This document shows positions 11,895-22,800 of a stretch of 64,000 bases of DNA, one piece after another. Origin of the DNA: Ciona savignyi (taxonomy: Eukaryota > Chordata > Ascidiacea > Phlebobranchia > Cionidae); NCBI GenBank assembly GCA_000149265.1, contig CH003412.1:4520335-4584334 (forward strand), given 5' to 3'. The translations under genes and the position numbers were made by a program. Each line of letters opens with the position of its first letter. The stretch's first letter is position 1. The notes under the pieces were generated by a model. It was given only the letters and a program-made list of their open reading frames with translations. It searched no databases and had not been told where the DNA came from.

Positions 11895-12789
11895 TTATCT
11901 AATACGGTACAAGTGTAAGCTCTTTAAAACTTGGGTGTATACTTTTCGTTGGCGATTTTTGCGTCTTGTTTTCAGTAGCTCTTTTAACAATTCGACTTCC
12001 GGGTTACGCTTTTCTACCTTCGCACTACTATTGAGCTGATCTTGCGGATTGCTTTGTCCGTTCGAGTTTTCCGTTTGGATATAACCAGGTGTTGAGCTTG
12101 CTGGGGATTCCGAATCTCCATCAAGTAGTAGGAAGCTAAACAACAAAAAAGTTAAAAGTAACAAAAAAAACAAAAAAAAATGTAGTATGGTATACTATAT
12201 ATATATATATACAGATTACTTTTGTTTTTATTCAATTCATAGATCCATTAGTTCAAGCAGTGGAACGTATTTTTTTAGGAAATACACAAGTAACTAGCTG
12301 TCGGCTGGTAGGCTGTAAGTGCAATGCGCTACCGCGAAAAATATACACTGGACAAACAGTTGTGAATTACAAAATTACAAAATTCCTGATCATGTTTTAG
12401 CTGTTAAACTGTTAGATTATATAACTATACGTTAACTTACAGTAGCTCCATCAAAAGTTCTTTTTCGTTTAAATCGCTAGATGCTGCTTTGTTTGGCGAA
12501 TCTAATTCTAGCTCTATCTGAAATAAATTTTCCAGGTCGTTATTGCTTTTTGGCATCAAGTAATAATACAAGTTTACATTGCCGGTTTTACACAACACAT
12601 TAAACGCCTGTGCAAAAAACGTACCAAATTTCCAAGCTGAGATTCCATTTTATTGATGCCTCCTTCTGATGATGGCATACTTTCTATCTCCACTCCGCCA
12701 GGCGCTATTGGAAGCGCGTGAATCAGATGAACAAGTAAGACAGCGAACATAATTATTCGAAGGGAAAAGTTCAGTGAGTGGCCCATCAT
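11895..12789 (-). CDS. Secreted prohormone/neuropeptide-like precursor, family unknown
   Basis: Three exons on the minus strand: 12625-12789, 12441-12517, 11895-12135, phases agree, 160 residues. Residues 1-25 form a good signal peptide (hydrophobic IIMFAVLLVHLIHA, then LPIAPGG). The middle is acidic and Ser/Asn/Gln-rich with a Leu-rich helix (ELLMELLFLLL). A dibasic site (VEKR) is followed by a basic, probably helical C-terminal stretch of 36 residues beginning NPEVELLKELLKTRR and ending YTQVLKSLHLYRIR. There are no cysteines in the part after KR. The layout (signal peptide, acidic spacer, KR, amphipathic C-terminal peptide) is that of a peptide hormone precursor. The released peptide shows only a vague likeness to CRF or PTH-type helices and lacks an amidation Gly; I do not assign a family. 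An in-frame upstream exon (12989-13173) could extend the N-terminus, making the signal sequence internal. Confidence 0.6.
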
Positions 12790-12825
12790 GGAATAGAGGA
12801 ATGAAATACGATCGTACTGGTTGAT

Positions 12826-13369
12826 CTGTAGATTGGTTTAACGTTATAACACGTCATTTCATGCATAATTTGTATATTGCCTAATTGACGACTTCGATTT
12901 TACGAGTTAAAAGTCTTTCATCCCTGGTTTGCGCTTTTACAGATGAATTATTAAAGAAACGAGATTAAAGTAGGTTATGCTACTTACGTAATTATTCTTA
13001 ACTATTTTCTTTTCGTTTACGTGCTCAGTTCTGCGCTGTAACGGCTTCTGTGACCCACAAAGATATCTGCCCCCTTTAAATCCTTCGCCCGGATGTACTT
13101 TCGTCCCCTGATTTATTTTTGATTGTTTAATTTCGTTCCTATGATGCTGTGCGTCGTTTTGAACTATGTCCACTAAGCCATGTTTGCCAATTTAAAATCA
13201 TTAATTTTGATACAAAGCATATGCGTTTCGTCGGTTCCAGTGTTCTTCAGTAATCGCGGTTTATTTGGGATATTCGTAGCTTACTCGAACATCTGTTTTC
13301 GCACGTGTCGGACAAACGACTGGGTTGTTTGAAAAGCGGCACCGGACATGTGTCAGATCGATATTTATA
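12826..13369 (-). promoter_or_regulatory. Candidate TATA box and 5' leader intron of the prohormone-like gene
   Basis: On the minus strand TATAAATA lies at 13369-13362. About 380 bp downstream, a strong donor (TAC before GTAAGT, exon end at 12988) pairs with an acceptor ending CTACAG at 12826, 36 bases before the ATG. The leader exon has an open frame from an ATG at 13173 that would be in phase with the main protein. Confidence 0.4.
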
Positions 13370-13937
13370 GCTGCCGGTGCTTGGCAACTTGGACAGGCAG
13401 TGATTCTTTCGCGCGTCTCCATCGACGGAAAATGACAATCGTTTTGTCATAATCGATCATCTGTATTATGCAAGCAAACACAGGTACGACCGAACCATTG
13501 ATCCAGCAAAACAATAGATTGACATAGCAACAGAGGTGTCATTTTGTGAAAAATTAATTGTAAAGTAATTCGTTTGTGTTGAAGACGACATATGTCCGAA
13601 CAATGACTATTTTCCAGAAGTCAACATCGAGCCACGCAATCCTCTAGTTCACTGCTTGAAATACAATCCAAAGCATAATGCATGGATTTGTAAGGGATCC
13701 CGAGAAAAATCCATAAATTCAAAATAATACTTTTTATTTTGAGACGTTTCAGAAAGTGGTTTATTTTATTTTCTATTAATAGATGCACTAAAGTGCACAA
13801 TGACGTGGGTATATGTAATTGACATAATTTGGAAGCAGAATAAATTAATAAACCGTTGAACGCAATTCAATTCGAGCACCATACTGATATACAAATTTGT
13901 ATATTTGCGTTTTGCCAGGTATTCAGCCATATATATT

Positions 13938-14112
13938 TTAATAAAGAAGTCGGCTACATTTATATAAAGCATGTATGACTTTTATCGTCGATGGAGTTTC
14001 ATAACCTACTCCACCGTCAAACATGCGATTGTGTAGAGAAGAGTAATGAAATTTAACTTCGGTAACTGGTTCTGGTGGATAAAAATGGGCCTTTCTAAAT
14101 TGCAGCAATAAC
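13938..14112 (-). CDS. Possible terminal exon of an unidentified gene
   Basis: On the minus strand, an acceptor-like TATGACAG precedes an open frame of 57 codons ending in TAA. The translation has an ordinary protein composition (for example FRKAHFYPPEPVTEVKFHY, then GGVGYETPSTIKV). I could not find the exons that should precede it, and it matches no family I recognise. It may equally be chance. Confidence 0.22.
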
Positions 14113-14129
14113 CTGTCATAAAAAATAAC

Positions 14130-15000
14130 ATACAAATAATTGAAGGATTATAAAAGACGCAAAACATTTTTTATTATCACTTACATATAAGTATCGTATA
14201 TATATACGAACTTATTATTAATTATACAAGTTGTGTTTTTTTCGTTATATTTTTTCGTTTCTTCATATTAAGCTGTTCATTGTTCTGTAGATTTTCATTA
14301 ACGCGGGTTGTTTCCCTCCACTTTCTCAAAATGTGCTAAAAAGAACCGCTGAACAAAATTATGTAATTTTGAAATTTACAGGGTACTAATCGGTAGGTGG
14401 CGCTTTGGAGACACAATTTTGAAAACTTTATCTGTGATTAAAAAAAAACTGTACGCTTGTGAGGCCAACTAGTTAATGCGACCGATACATATACCGACAT
14501 CTATATAAAAACGGCTATTGAAAGTCAGCTCGCTAAAACACACATATATATATATAATGATTTAAACTTTATATTTATTTATTTTTAATTCAAAATTAAA
14601 TCTCGTTAAAAAAAACTTAAAACTCTTGGATTAGTCAAATAGGTCCGACTCAAAAATCAGGACATAATGTTCGATTTTGATCATTCAAATGGTCGGAACC
14701 AGGACCATTTAATGGTTATATAACCCGTATATACAATGGGGTATTAAAAATGCGTTTGCTCTATATTCTTGACAATCGGCACATCAAATACATATTATAG
14801 TCTTATGAAAAACAACTTGCATGAATTTGCATTTAAAATAAGACAAATTTTAAAACTCGAGTCTCTTATCGTATTGCGTAGTGCACTAATAATTTCTTTA
14901 AAGCTGGATCTTCCTAAGTGATAAATTTCATAGTTCGTTTTCACAGACTCGTCGAGGCCAAATCACGGTGCGATTTGCGCCACTTGAAGTAGATTCACTG
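14130..15000. other. Intergenic, no gene seen
   Basis: AT-rich. A tRNA-like fragment at 14453-14530 (GTGAGGCCAACTAGTTAATGC) is shared with 10335 and 56461. Nothing else supported. Confidence 0.35.
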
Positions 15001-15011
15001 AAGTTACGAGG

Positions 15012-15020
15012 TATAAATAG
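15012..15020 (+). promoter_or_regulatory. TATA box of the MAM-galaxin gene
   Basis: TATAAATAG in otherwise featureless sequence, about 300 bases before the start codon at 15318. An acceptor (GGGTTTAG ending 15299) 18 bases before the ATG suggests a 5' leader intron or a trans-splice site, which would also remove the short upstream open frame starting at 15239. Confidence 0.5.
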
Positions 15021-15317
15021 ATGCGCACCTCACAAAGTTGAGTTTAACTGAGAGTGTGTAACTGCGAGGGTATACTGCTGCTTTGTCATCCCAGAGAGTG
15101 GTTTTTTATAGGGTTTACTTATATTATGTAGGGCGTGTATATTTGACTGCCTTGTTTTAATAGAACAGTACTATATAAACTATATTTGCTTAGATATATT
15201 ATTCTACTAACAATATACTTTATATAGTCTATATAACAATGTGGGTTAATGAAAAATTAATGGCAGATATTATAAAAAAACTAAGCTAATTGGGTTTAGA
15301 TAATACAAGTATTAAAA

Positions 15318-18300
15318 ATGACCCGACAAGAGCGTATGCGCGCGGCGAAGCAAAGAGTGCTGGCGATGAGAAATCCAGTTATTCCCAGTGTTTCATTTTT
15401 GCCCAATTTCTTTGCACCACAACCGATGCTCCCGCCAGCTATTCCTTCCCTGGTAAGTTGAGAGTTTTTTTAATGCACTACCAACCAGTTATACGAACTA
15501 GTATATTTGAATTAACATTGTGTGTGGTGTTATTTTGTGCCTATGCGGCTCCATCTATTTAGTTCATCGATTTTGGACATTTTATTTTACGTATTTTTTA
15601 CACAATTCAATTTCTTTTTACGTAATTTTTATTGGTCCTAGTTTCGACACTACCACACAAAATTTAAGCAAAAATACATTTTTTAATGTGGCATAAGCTT
15701 TCGAGAAAGCACAGGGTATTAAGCCAATCATAGTACTTTTTAAATTGGTGATTCAAATAACAGGCCGAAAATTGATAAATATTGTCACCGCCACTAAAGT
15801 ACTTCTCATGTATAAAGTTTCTTGTAAAATGTCATAACTAAGTATTGTCACGGCGTCTTTGTTTCGATTTTGCAGCATTATTTCTACTTTGTGGCGCCAT
15901 AAGCCACATTTAGGTACATTTTCGTCGATGTAAGTTGAGATTACTGGGGGCTTGCCTATCGTACGCAGCAGGATGTTGTTGTAGATTGCTTGATTAAAAC
16001 CCATTGTTGTTTGGACTGACGTCAATAGTTGATGATGTTCTATGATGATAAGACTTCATTAAATCGTGGCTAATTAGGCTAAATAGTCGTGGGCAGAAAT
16101 GTCAACCACCATACTAACCCCAAAATGATGCTCAACCGTATTACGCCGACATGGAAATTAGAGACAATTAAGCGTGAATAAACTCTCTGATGGGCGATAC
16201 AGCAAACGAGTTCGTAGATAATTATCCTTCATTTTGCATATTATTTAATAAATTACAACTTAAGTTTCGAGCTCAAGATAATACAACGTTATTTCAGTTT
16301 TTAATTAGAGCTTCACCAAGATCGCCACTTACAATATAAATAATGTGCCCAATTAAATTGAAACATTGAAAAATTGGATTAAACAATTATGCCGATAGTT
16401 TATTCAGGGGACACAGCCTGAATTTAATAACCAGTTTACAAAACAGACGCCGAAATCGGGTTTATAATTAATCTCCAAATAATCGGTGACATGAGTTTGC
16501 CCTGTTGTGAACTCGGAGAAACTTTCCATAAATAGGCAAGGGACGTTCTTCAACGAATTCTCACATTCTTTTTCAAACAAAGTGACCTAATACGAACACC
16601 AACTTCTAAAACAATTATTTTGTAAAATAAGTATTTAAATCCAAAGTTGGGTATGTGGCTTTAACCTTGTGTCGTGGAAACTTTTGGACAAAAGAATGAT
16701 CGAACATAGGTTGATAAACCTGTAAAATCATATACAACACAAAGTAATAGCGCCGATAACCTTACGATGGGGGTGGGATAATCGTCTGTAAGAGTTCTTT
16801 GGGTTTTCCCATTCAGAGATAAACATAAATATTTTACCCTATCCTATATAATATTTATATATATATAGGAGTGCCCCCAATTATATTTAAAGTTTTTTTT
16901 ACATAACATAAATACTAGTATGACAGTGTGCTTCGTGGTTATTTGTGTGCTGTGTACTTATCAATGGAATTCCCTCCATGTAGTCGCAATATGTCATTTT
17001 CACAGCCGCACGGACATAGATCGTCACTTCCTGTTGGCTACACCATTCCGAACAGACCAGACTTCGGAATTGCTTCTCAGGCTTCGGTCAATTTCTTCCT
17101 TGCTTTCCTTGCGTTTTCGGCGACTCTACGACGGAACGCTCGGTTAGAAATGTTGCGAAATAGAACTCCACCGCCGCCAGCCGGACCTCCGGCTCTGTTT
17201 TCCTGTGACTTTGAGAGTGGATGGTGAGCATTAAATAGACTTAGCAAGTCAATATATAAACGAGTTCCAAAAAAATCCAATATTTGAATTAACCTTGTAT
17301 TTGTAAATTTTGATCACAGCTTTTGTTTCATAAAATTTTAATATTTGAACTAACCTGGTATTTTGAAATTTTGATCAGAACTTTTGTCACATAAAATTTT
17401 AATATCATAATAAAACTATTAGCCGGTAAAACATATTTTGGCGATCAAGTCAAATCGTATTTGTGTATATTCACAGGTGCCCGGGTTGGAACCAAAGCAG
17501 ATCTGACGAACTGGATATGATAGTTCATAGAGGTCCAACTAGAACCAGAGGCACAGGTCCAAGTGTAGATCACACAAGATTCAATTCACGTAAATTTGTG
17601 TTTCATATCTTATCTCAATCGAGCACCGTATATGCTATGGCAGCTATACCATACGTATTCAATGTGTAATCTCAAAAATAAAAATAAATTGAATCCGTTT
17701 GACACGCATACGTCGGCTTATCAGTTATAGTATTTTGTTATAGCATAAACTAATTTATGAATAAACATAATTGAGGTCACGTGCTAATGGTCATAGTTAA
17801 CTGAAACACACATTAAGCTAAATAAGGTAAAATCGTAACATTACTTTTATGACGTTTAGAAATAAACTTAATTGAGAGTTCAAAACCTTTTGAAAGCAGT
17901 ACAATTTTGGCTTTGAGTAGCAAAGTATTGCATTGCTCACCCACCCATATTTATGCCCATATTTTAAATTAGCATTTTTAGTTTAACCACAACGTGTTTA
18001 GTTAGTAAACATGTCTTGGGTGATTAGTATCCTTTTGGCAAACTTAATTTCGTTTTCTATGCGAATAATATTTACACAGGGTGGGAACGCAATTATATTT
18101 TGATCTGTCAAATACATTAAAATTCACATTGGTTTTTATTAGTCTATATTCGGTTTGCAGTATTGTAAATCATCAATATCTGCCTCTGTCATTGACTAGA
18201 GTTTTATGAGCTGATTATACGTAATCTGTCTGATCGGCAAACAAATTAAAGTGGTTACTTATTTGAGACCCAAATTTTGTGTCATAAGTGCAGATAGTTA

Positions 18301-21013
18301 AATAAAAGGTCAGCCAAGTTGTCTCCGAAACGAAAGTTTTAAGAACTGTTTACGCTGCAAAAATATTTAATAAAAATACATTTTATAACCCAGGAATTCT
18401 TCTGACTGCCACACAATATATTTACACATAGTAAGCCCCTAGCCGAGTGTGTGTTTTGTGTTAGCAGCCATCAATAAATACATTCCACTAATCCACTATT
18501 GACCTCGTATTCACACCACACTTTCATGTAATGTAGCAATAAAGATCTCGTTAACCTATCTTGGTTAAAAAGACAAACGATCTTTTGGGTGTTTTGAGGA
18601 AACCTGAAAGCTTCTGTGTTTAAAATTCGTTGAAATATTAAAAAATACAAACGGATTATTTGACTATATGCAGACGGAGACGTGCTAAAGAAATTATTTT
18701 AACCTATGTATGACCTAGCAAAAAACACAAGACCGAAAAATAAAAACTCAAGCGATATTGTAAGAACGCGTATAATCGGGCCATAATAAACATACCCTGT
18801 AGCCCACAGTGCTTATACGATCCGTCCGGATATTTTCTGAATAGTAGAACATAGAGAAAAATTTGTTTAAAATCAGAGAAAGTTTATCAACCTTGAAGGT
18901 GAAATCCGTCGAATCAGGCGATTAGAACACGATTCTCTTTTATGGGTTGTGTACTGTTGATCGTATAAACACATTAGCATGTCTTATCGGTTTCCTTATA
19001 AATATACGATGCTTCGCAGAAAATCGTTTAAGTGGACATCAAAATATAATTTTTCTCTTTACAGAGACACATAAGAACCAATGCAATACCAAGAAATTAT
19101 TTTCCTTTGTGTAATGCTTTATGATTTTTCTATTTCCTAGATGGCCATTACGCTTACTTGGAAGCATCAGGTAGTTCTTTTGGTGCGCGGGCATTCTTTC
19201 GTACCCCTTATGTGTCTATGAACGATGAACCGAAGTATTGCCTTCGCTTTTGGTGGGTTTGTATAGCGAGATAATTCTGCTCGTAAAAATAATAAAGATA
19301 AGGTTTATCAGATTTCTAAAAGAATTGATTTTTTACTGTGCTGACAAGTATTGACTTTCCAATACAAAAACATATGCTTTAATTAAAATATGCGTCCTAT
19401 TTAGTACTTTAACACTTCAACTTTAGGTACCACATGTTTGGCGTCGGAGTTGGAACTTTAAAAGTCTACTGGAGTCCGCCGAAAAGAATTGGCAACGCAC
19501 CAGCTACTGTGTTCTTAATATCCGCAGCGGCAGGTTAGTATACGAGCTTCTATATCTGTAGTTTACGTCAGGCGACCGCTAAAGTGCCGAGCCGTGTCTC
19601 GCATGCTTTATCTCGCCGCTTGCTCGACAATTACTTCTCGCTATATGAAAGTTGGTTTTTAATGTGCGGCAGGAAAGTTACATTACAAACCATTAGGTAA
19701 ACTCTTTGATCCTGTTTAACCACATAATCCAATAAAGGTAAACTCTATACACGGTAACATCGATTTAATATAAATATCACACTCTTTGTTTGTTTGTCCA
19801 TAAGTTTAAACTATTATTTTAAGACCAGTTAATGAACATTTTAGGAGCTCAAAGCAGAAACGAAACGGACTGGAAAGAAAAAGCTGTGACAATACGTTCA
19901 CCGACTTCATTTGGCTACAGGCGACCTGTTTACGTAAGTTGTTTTTAAAATAATGACAATTTGACATATTTACATGAAAAATGCGTTGGTTTTAATCTTA
20001 TAGTTTATTTTTTACATATGCAGTTTGAATTTCAAGCTATCAGGGGATATTCCTACAAGAGCGATATTGCTGTGGACGATATCAGTCTAACTGTGGGGGA
20101 GTGTGGTAGGATACGGCTTCCCACGACAGGTGATTTATGCTAAAATTGAACCCAGTGTAATCGTATAGCCCTTGAAGTATTTGTGGTTACCTGATGCCAC
20201 GCTATGCGCATCACCTACAAAATTCCTCGAGTTGAAACTGCTTTTAAAATACTTTAAGGTACCACGACACAGTTCAAGTACACACTCACAAGTCCTACGA
20301 CACCTGGAACCACCACTACACGATCATGGATGGAAACTCACCCAGACTATGAACGCTGTGGTTCGCAGTACTACAATAGACGCAGTCAGAACTGTTGCCA
20401 AAGCATTATAAAGTATGTACTTAATAATACAGTGCTGTTTACGTAAATTAATTTAATCGCATCTTACCATTTGCTGTGAAGTTTGCATATATGTATATTT
20501 ATACAACGATTGATTATTATGTAAATTATGCAATATATTACTCACGGTGCATATAGTTAATAATAATATTTTTTTAGAAACGGGGGAGAACAGTCACGTT
20601 GCTGTGGTACTAACGTGTATAACCCTAATAGTGGCGCAATTTGCTGTGGAGATACCATCATCAAGTGGTTAGTACAGCCGACGTGTTTGTTTTAATAATG
20701 AGGATCGTACCAGACACGTCCGTAGGCTTAAGCAACCTTTTTGTGTGTAATATAAAATTATGGTATGAGTGGCCGGTGATGTAATGTAATGGGCCCGGTT
20801 TACCGGTGAGTCTTACGTCTGTCGCACCCCTCGTTGTACAATTAGATCTTATTTCGCATCTAAGAGGATAATTTTATCTATAGGCATCTGATGCAAGGGT
20901 GCTGTGGTGGAAATCGTGCTTATATAAAGAATTTCAGCGGTTGCTGCAACGAAGCAGTATATTCTCGAAGCTCGTCTGTCTGCAGACAGGGAAATGTAGT
21001 TCCCAGGCCATAA
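15318..21013 (+). CDS. MAM domain protein with galaxin-like double-cysteine repeats
   Basis: Ten exons: 15318-15452, 16919-17223, 17477-17589, 19141-19252, 19427-19533, 19845-19933, 20024-20129, 20259-20412, 20578-20667, 20884-21013; frame holds, 446 residues, AATAAA at 21036-21041. The first 140 residues are basic and Pro-rich with one hydrophobic stretch (VNFFLAFLAFSATL, about 102-115) that could be a signal anchor; there is no classical signal peptide. Residues 141-314 are a MAM domain: it opens CDFESGWCPGWNQ, then VDHTRFNSHGHYAYLEAS, CLRFWYHMFGVGVGTLKVYW and SDIAVDDISLTVGEC. A Thr-rich linker leads to galaxin-like repeats with five CC pairs (NRRSQNCC, SRCCGTNVYNP, AICCGDTIIK, GCCGGNRAY, GCCNEAVY). 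Galaxins are secreted matrix proteins first described from coral skeleton. The role is probably extracellular matrix or cell adhesion. The first exon and start are the least certain part. Confidence 0.82.
15753..16025 (-). CDS. Possible DUF599-like small gene in the first MAM-gene intron
   Basis: A 90-codon open frame from ATG at 16025 to TGA at 15753, antisense within the first intron of the MAM gene. Composition is protein-like, with IVS-type start MTSVQTTMGFNQAIYNNILL, then WRHKVEIMLQNRNKDAVTIL and a final hydrophobic helix MRSTLVAVTIFINF. The order W...M...N.KD...L...S.LVA.TIF is reminiscent of DUF599 membrane proteins, which are normally longer, so this would be a fragment or one exon. 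The likeness is by eye only. Confidence 0.3.
   Translation of the reverse strand: MTSVQTTMGFNQAIYNNILLRTIGKPPVISTYIDENVPKCGLWRHKVEIMLQNRNKDAVTILSYDILQETLYMRSTLVAVTIFINFRPVI
16690..16855 (+). mobile_element. Degenerate S1 SINE, 3' part
   Basis: Retains ATACAACACAAAGTAATAGC, a decayed body, GGGTTTTCCCATTCAGAGAT and a TACCCTATCCTAT tail. It lies just upstream of the second exon of the MAM gene. Confidence 0.5.
17279..17402. repeat. Two-copy tandem repeat, about 62 bp
   Basis: Two adjacent copies of a unit from AATATTTGAATTAACC to CATAAAATTTT, differing at a few positions, just after the second exon of the MAM gene. Confidence 0.75.
17590..19140. other. Intron of the MAM gene, nothing further seen
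   Basis: 1.55 kb between the exons ending 17589 and starting 19141. No ORF, repeat array or known element recognised. Confidence 0.45.
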
Positions 21014-21035
21014 TTTTTCGATTGCTAACCCATGT

Positions 21036-21041
21036 AATAAA
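21036..21041 (+). terminator. polyadenylation signal of the MAM-galaxin gene
   Basis: AATAAA 22 bases after the stop codon, supporting 21013 as the true 3' end of the coding region. Confidence 0.65.
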
Positions 21042-22800
21042 GTGTACAAGTTTTATTTTATATATTTTATCTCGATTAATTGCTTTTACAAGCATGGATG
21101 TTTAGTAGCCATGTAACCGCTGTGGGGTTGACTTGGCGGTACTGTATATACAAAAAGAGACGTACTATTTACCGTCGAGCATTCCCATCCACTTAATAAA
21201 AGAATATGAACGTGGAGACACTTTTACACAACTATATCGCCTGTCTTAATTACACGTTTTTGAGTGAGCCGATCGTCTGTGACTTGTAGCCGACAGCAGG
21301 CGACAATTACCGTTAATTCAAGCACATGGCTATTAAAATTTCAGCCGGATGTCAAATAAGGTTGAAGTTCGTGGAAGTGGATTTCTCCGAAATATCTTCA
21401 GCATCGCTATTTGACCTCATTGCTATTCGTAAAAACTTACGCTTTGTTTTCTTTAACGCATTAGCAATTGCCATAATAGCTTTCTATCGCCCTGCTTGAT
21501 TAATCCTAAAAGTTATGATGCAATTATCTCAATGTAATATTATTGTACATATTTGGTACGTTAATCGTTTTCCATTTAGACGGTCAAAATTAATTAGACC
21601 TACGATGCAACTCCTTATGTACTATGAATTCCGATCAAATTGTTTGGTGTATTAGCATGTGGTTGGTTTTGCGGTTTTCTCGCTTTTTAATATACTCGTG
21701 CCCCTATATTCCCGGCACTCGATCAAGCTGTTTTGATTTAATGAGCACACACATTTCTTAACGGCAACGTATTTTGTCCAAAACAAGCATATTAAAAAAC
21801 TTAATCATCAAAAAAATCGTTGTATATTTTGGGACTACCAAGCCTGTGATGTTTGTTTCGAGCAAATTACCTTGCGCGCAGTTTTGTTTATGCCTGAAAG
21901 TATACCTGCCACCGTGAGTGACGATTTTATCAGGCTGGTCGAAGCCAGGCCCCGTTTCTTTTAGTTTATCAGATTCCCACTTGATGATACGAACCCGAGA
22001 TTATTTTGTGCGTGCCACGAATTTGCATGCTAACTTAGTGCATAGAAACTTTGCTCCTAATGACCAAAAACAATCACGGCATCTAGCTTCGTGATTACAG
22101 AAATCGAAAAGCTTCTTTCAGTTTTTAGACAAATTAAACGGTGCATTTTAAATAACCTAAAAATGTAAAACCGTTGAAAACACATTTAAATGATATTCAT
22201 TGACAGCAAAGGTTGTACTTTGGAATAGTTATTCCTGCGTTAAACAAAGGCGAATTTACATAACAACTCTAGCATTTGAAATATTGCAGCGTCTGTCTAC
22301 GGATAATGTAAAATTGACAATAAGAACTTAAATTCACCCATATGTGGTGATACCTAAATGCAAAACTTATATCTACAAAAATACAGTGAATACCAATGAT
22401 TGTATCAACACAAAATTGTTGATTGTCAAAAAGTAAATTAGGAAATAAATATACTGGAACGGTACATGTCGTAATACTGCACTCATTAAGAGCTCACAAG
22501 CAAAATAATATACATTAAGTATACCACTATTGCGGTTGTCATTTTAACGTCTTATAGTCAACTTTTCAATAAGCTGTAATTTCATGTCGCAAGTTGGATT
22601 GTGCGTTTCTTAATAACGCATCTACAAGACAAATTAAACGCGTGGTTTCCATCTTTATCGATTTAGGCTGAAGTGGGATTTTACGGTGTTTAACAAAATT
22701 GTTTTAAACCTCCATGTTTGCCGTGTTAAGCCTTTGCTTAACGGATGTGTTCTTGACCTTGACTAATGTGGTAAATGGACTGAACTTTTTGACTCAAAAC
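21042..22800. other. Intergenic between two convergent genes
   Basis: The MAM gene (+) and the membrane protein gene (-) converge here. No ORF above background, no repeat family and no RNA gene recognised. Confidence 0.45.

Noticed and set aside
16920-17147. Signal-peptide-like frame starting at ATG 16920
   Set aside because: It is out of frame with the MAM domain and ends at a stop; the overlapping frame joins both neighbouring exons in phase. Kept only as an alternative start idea.
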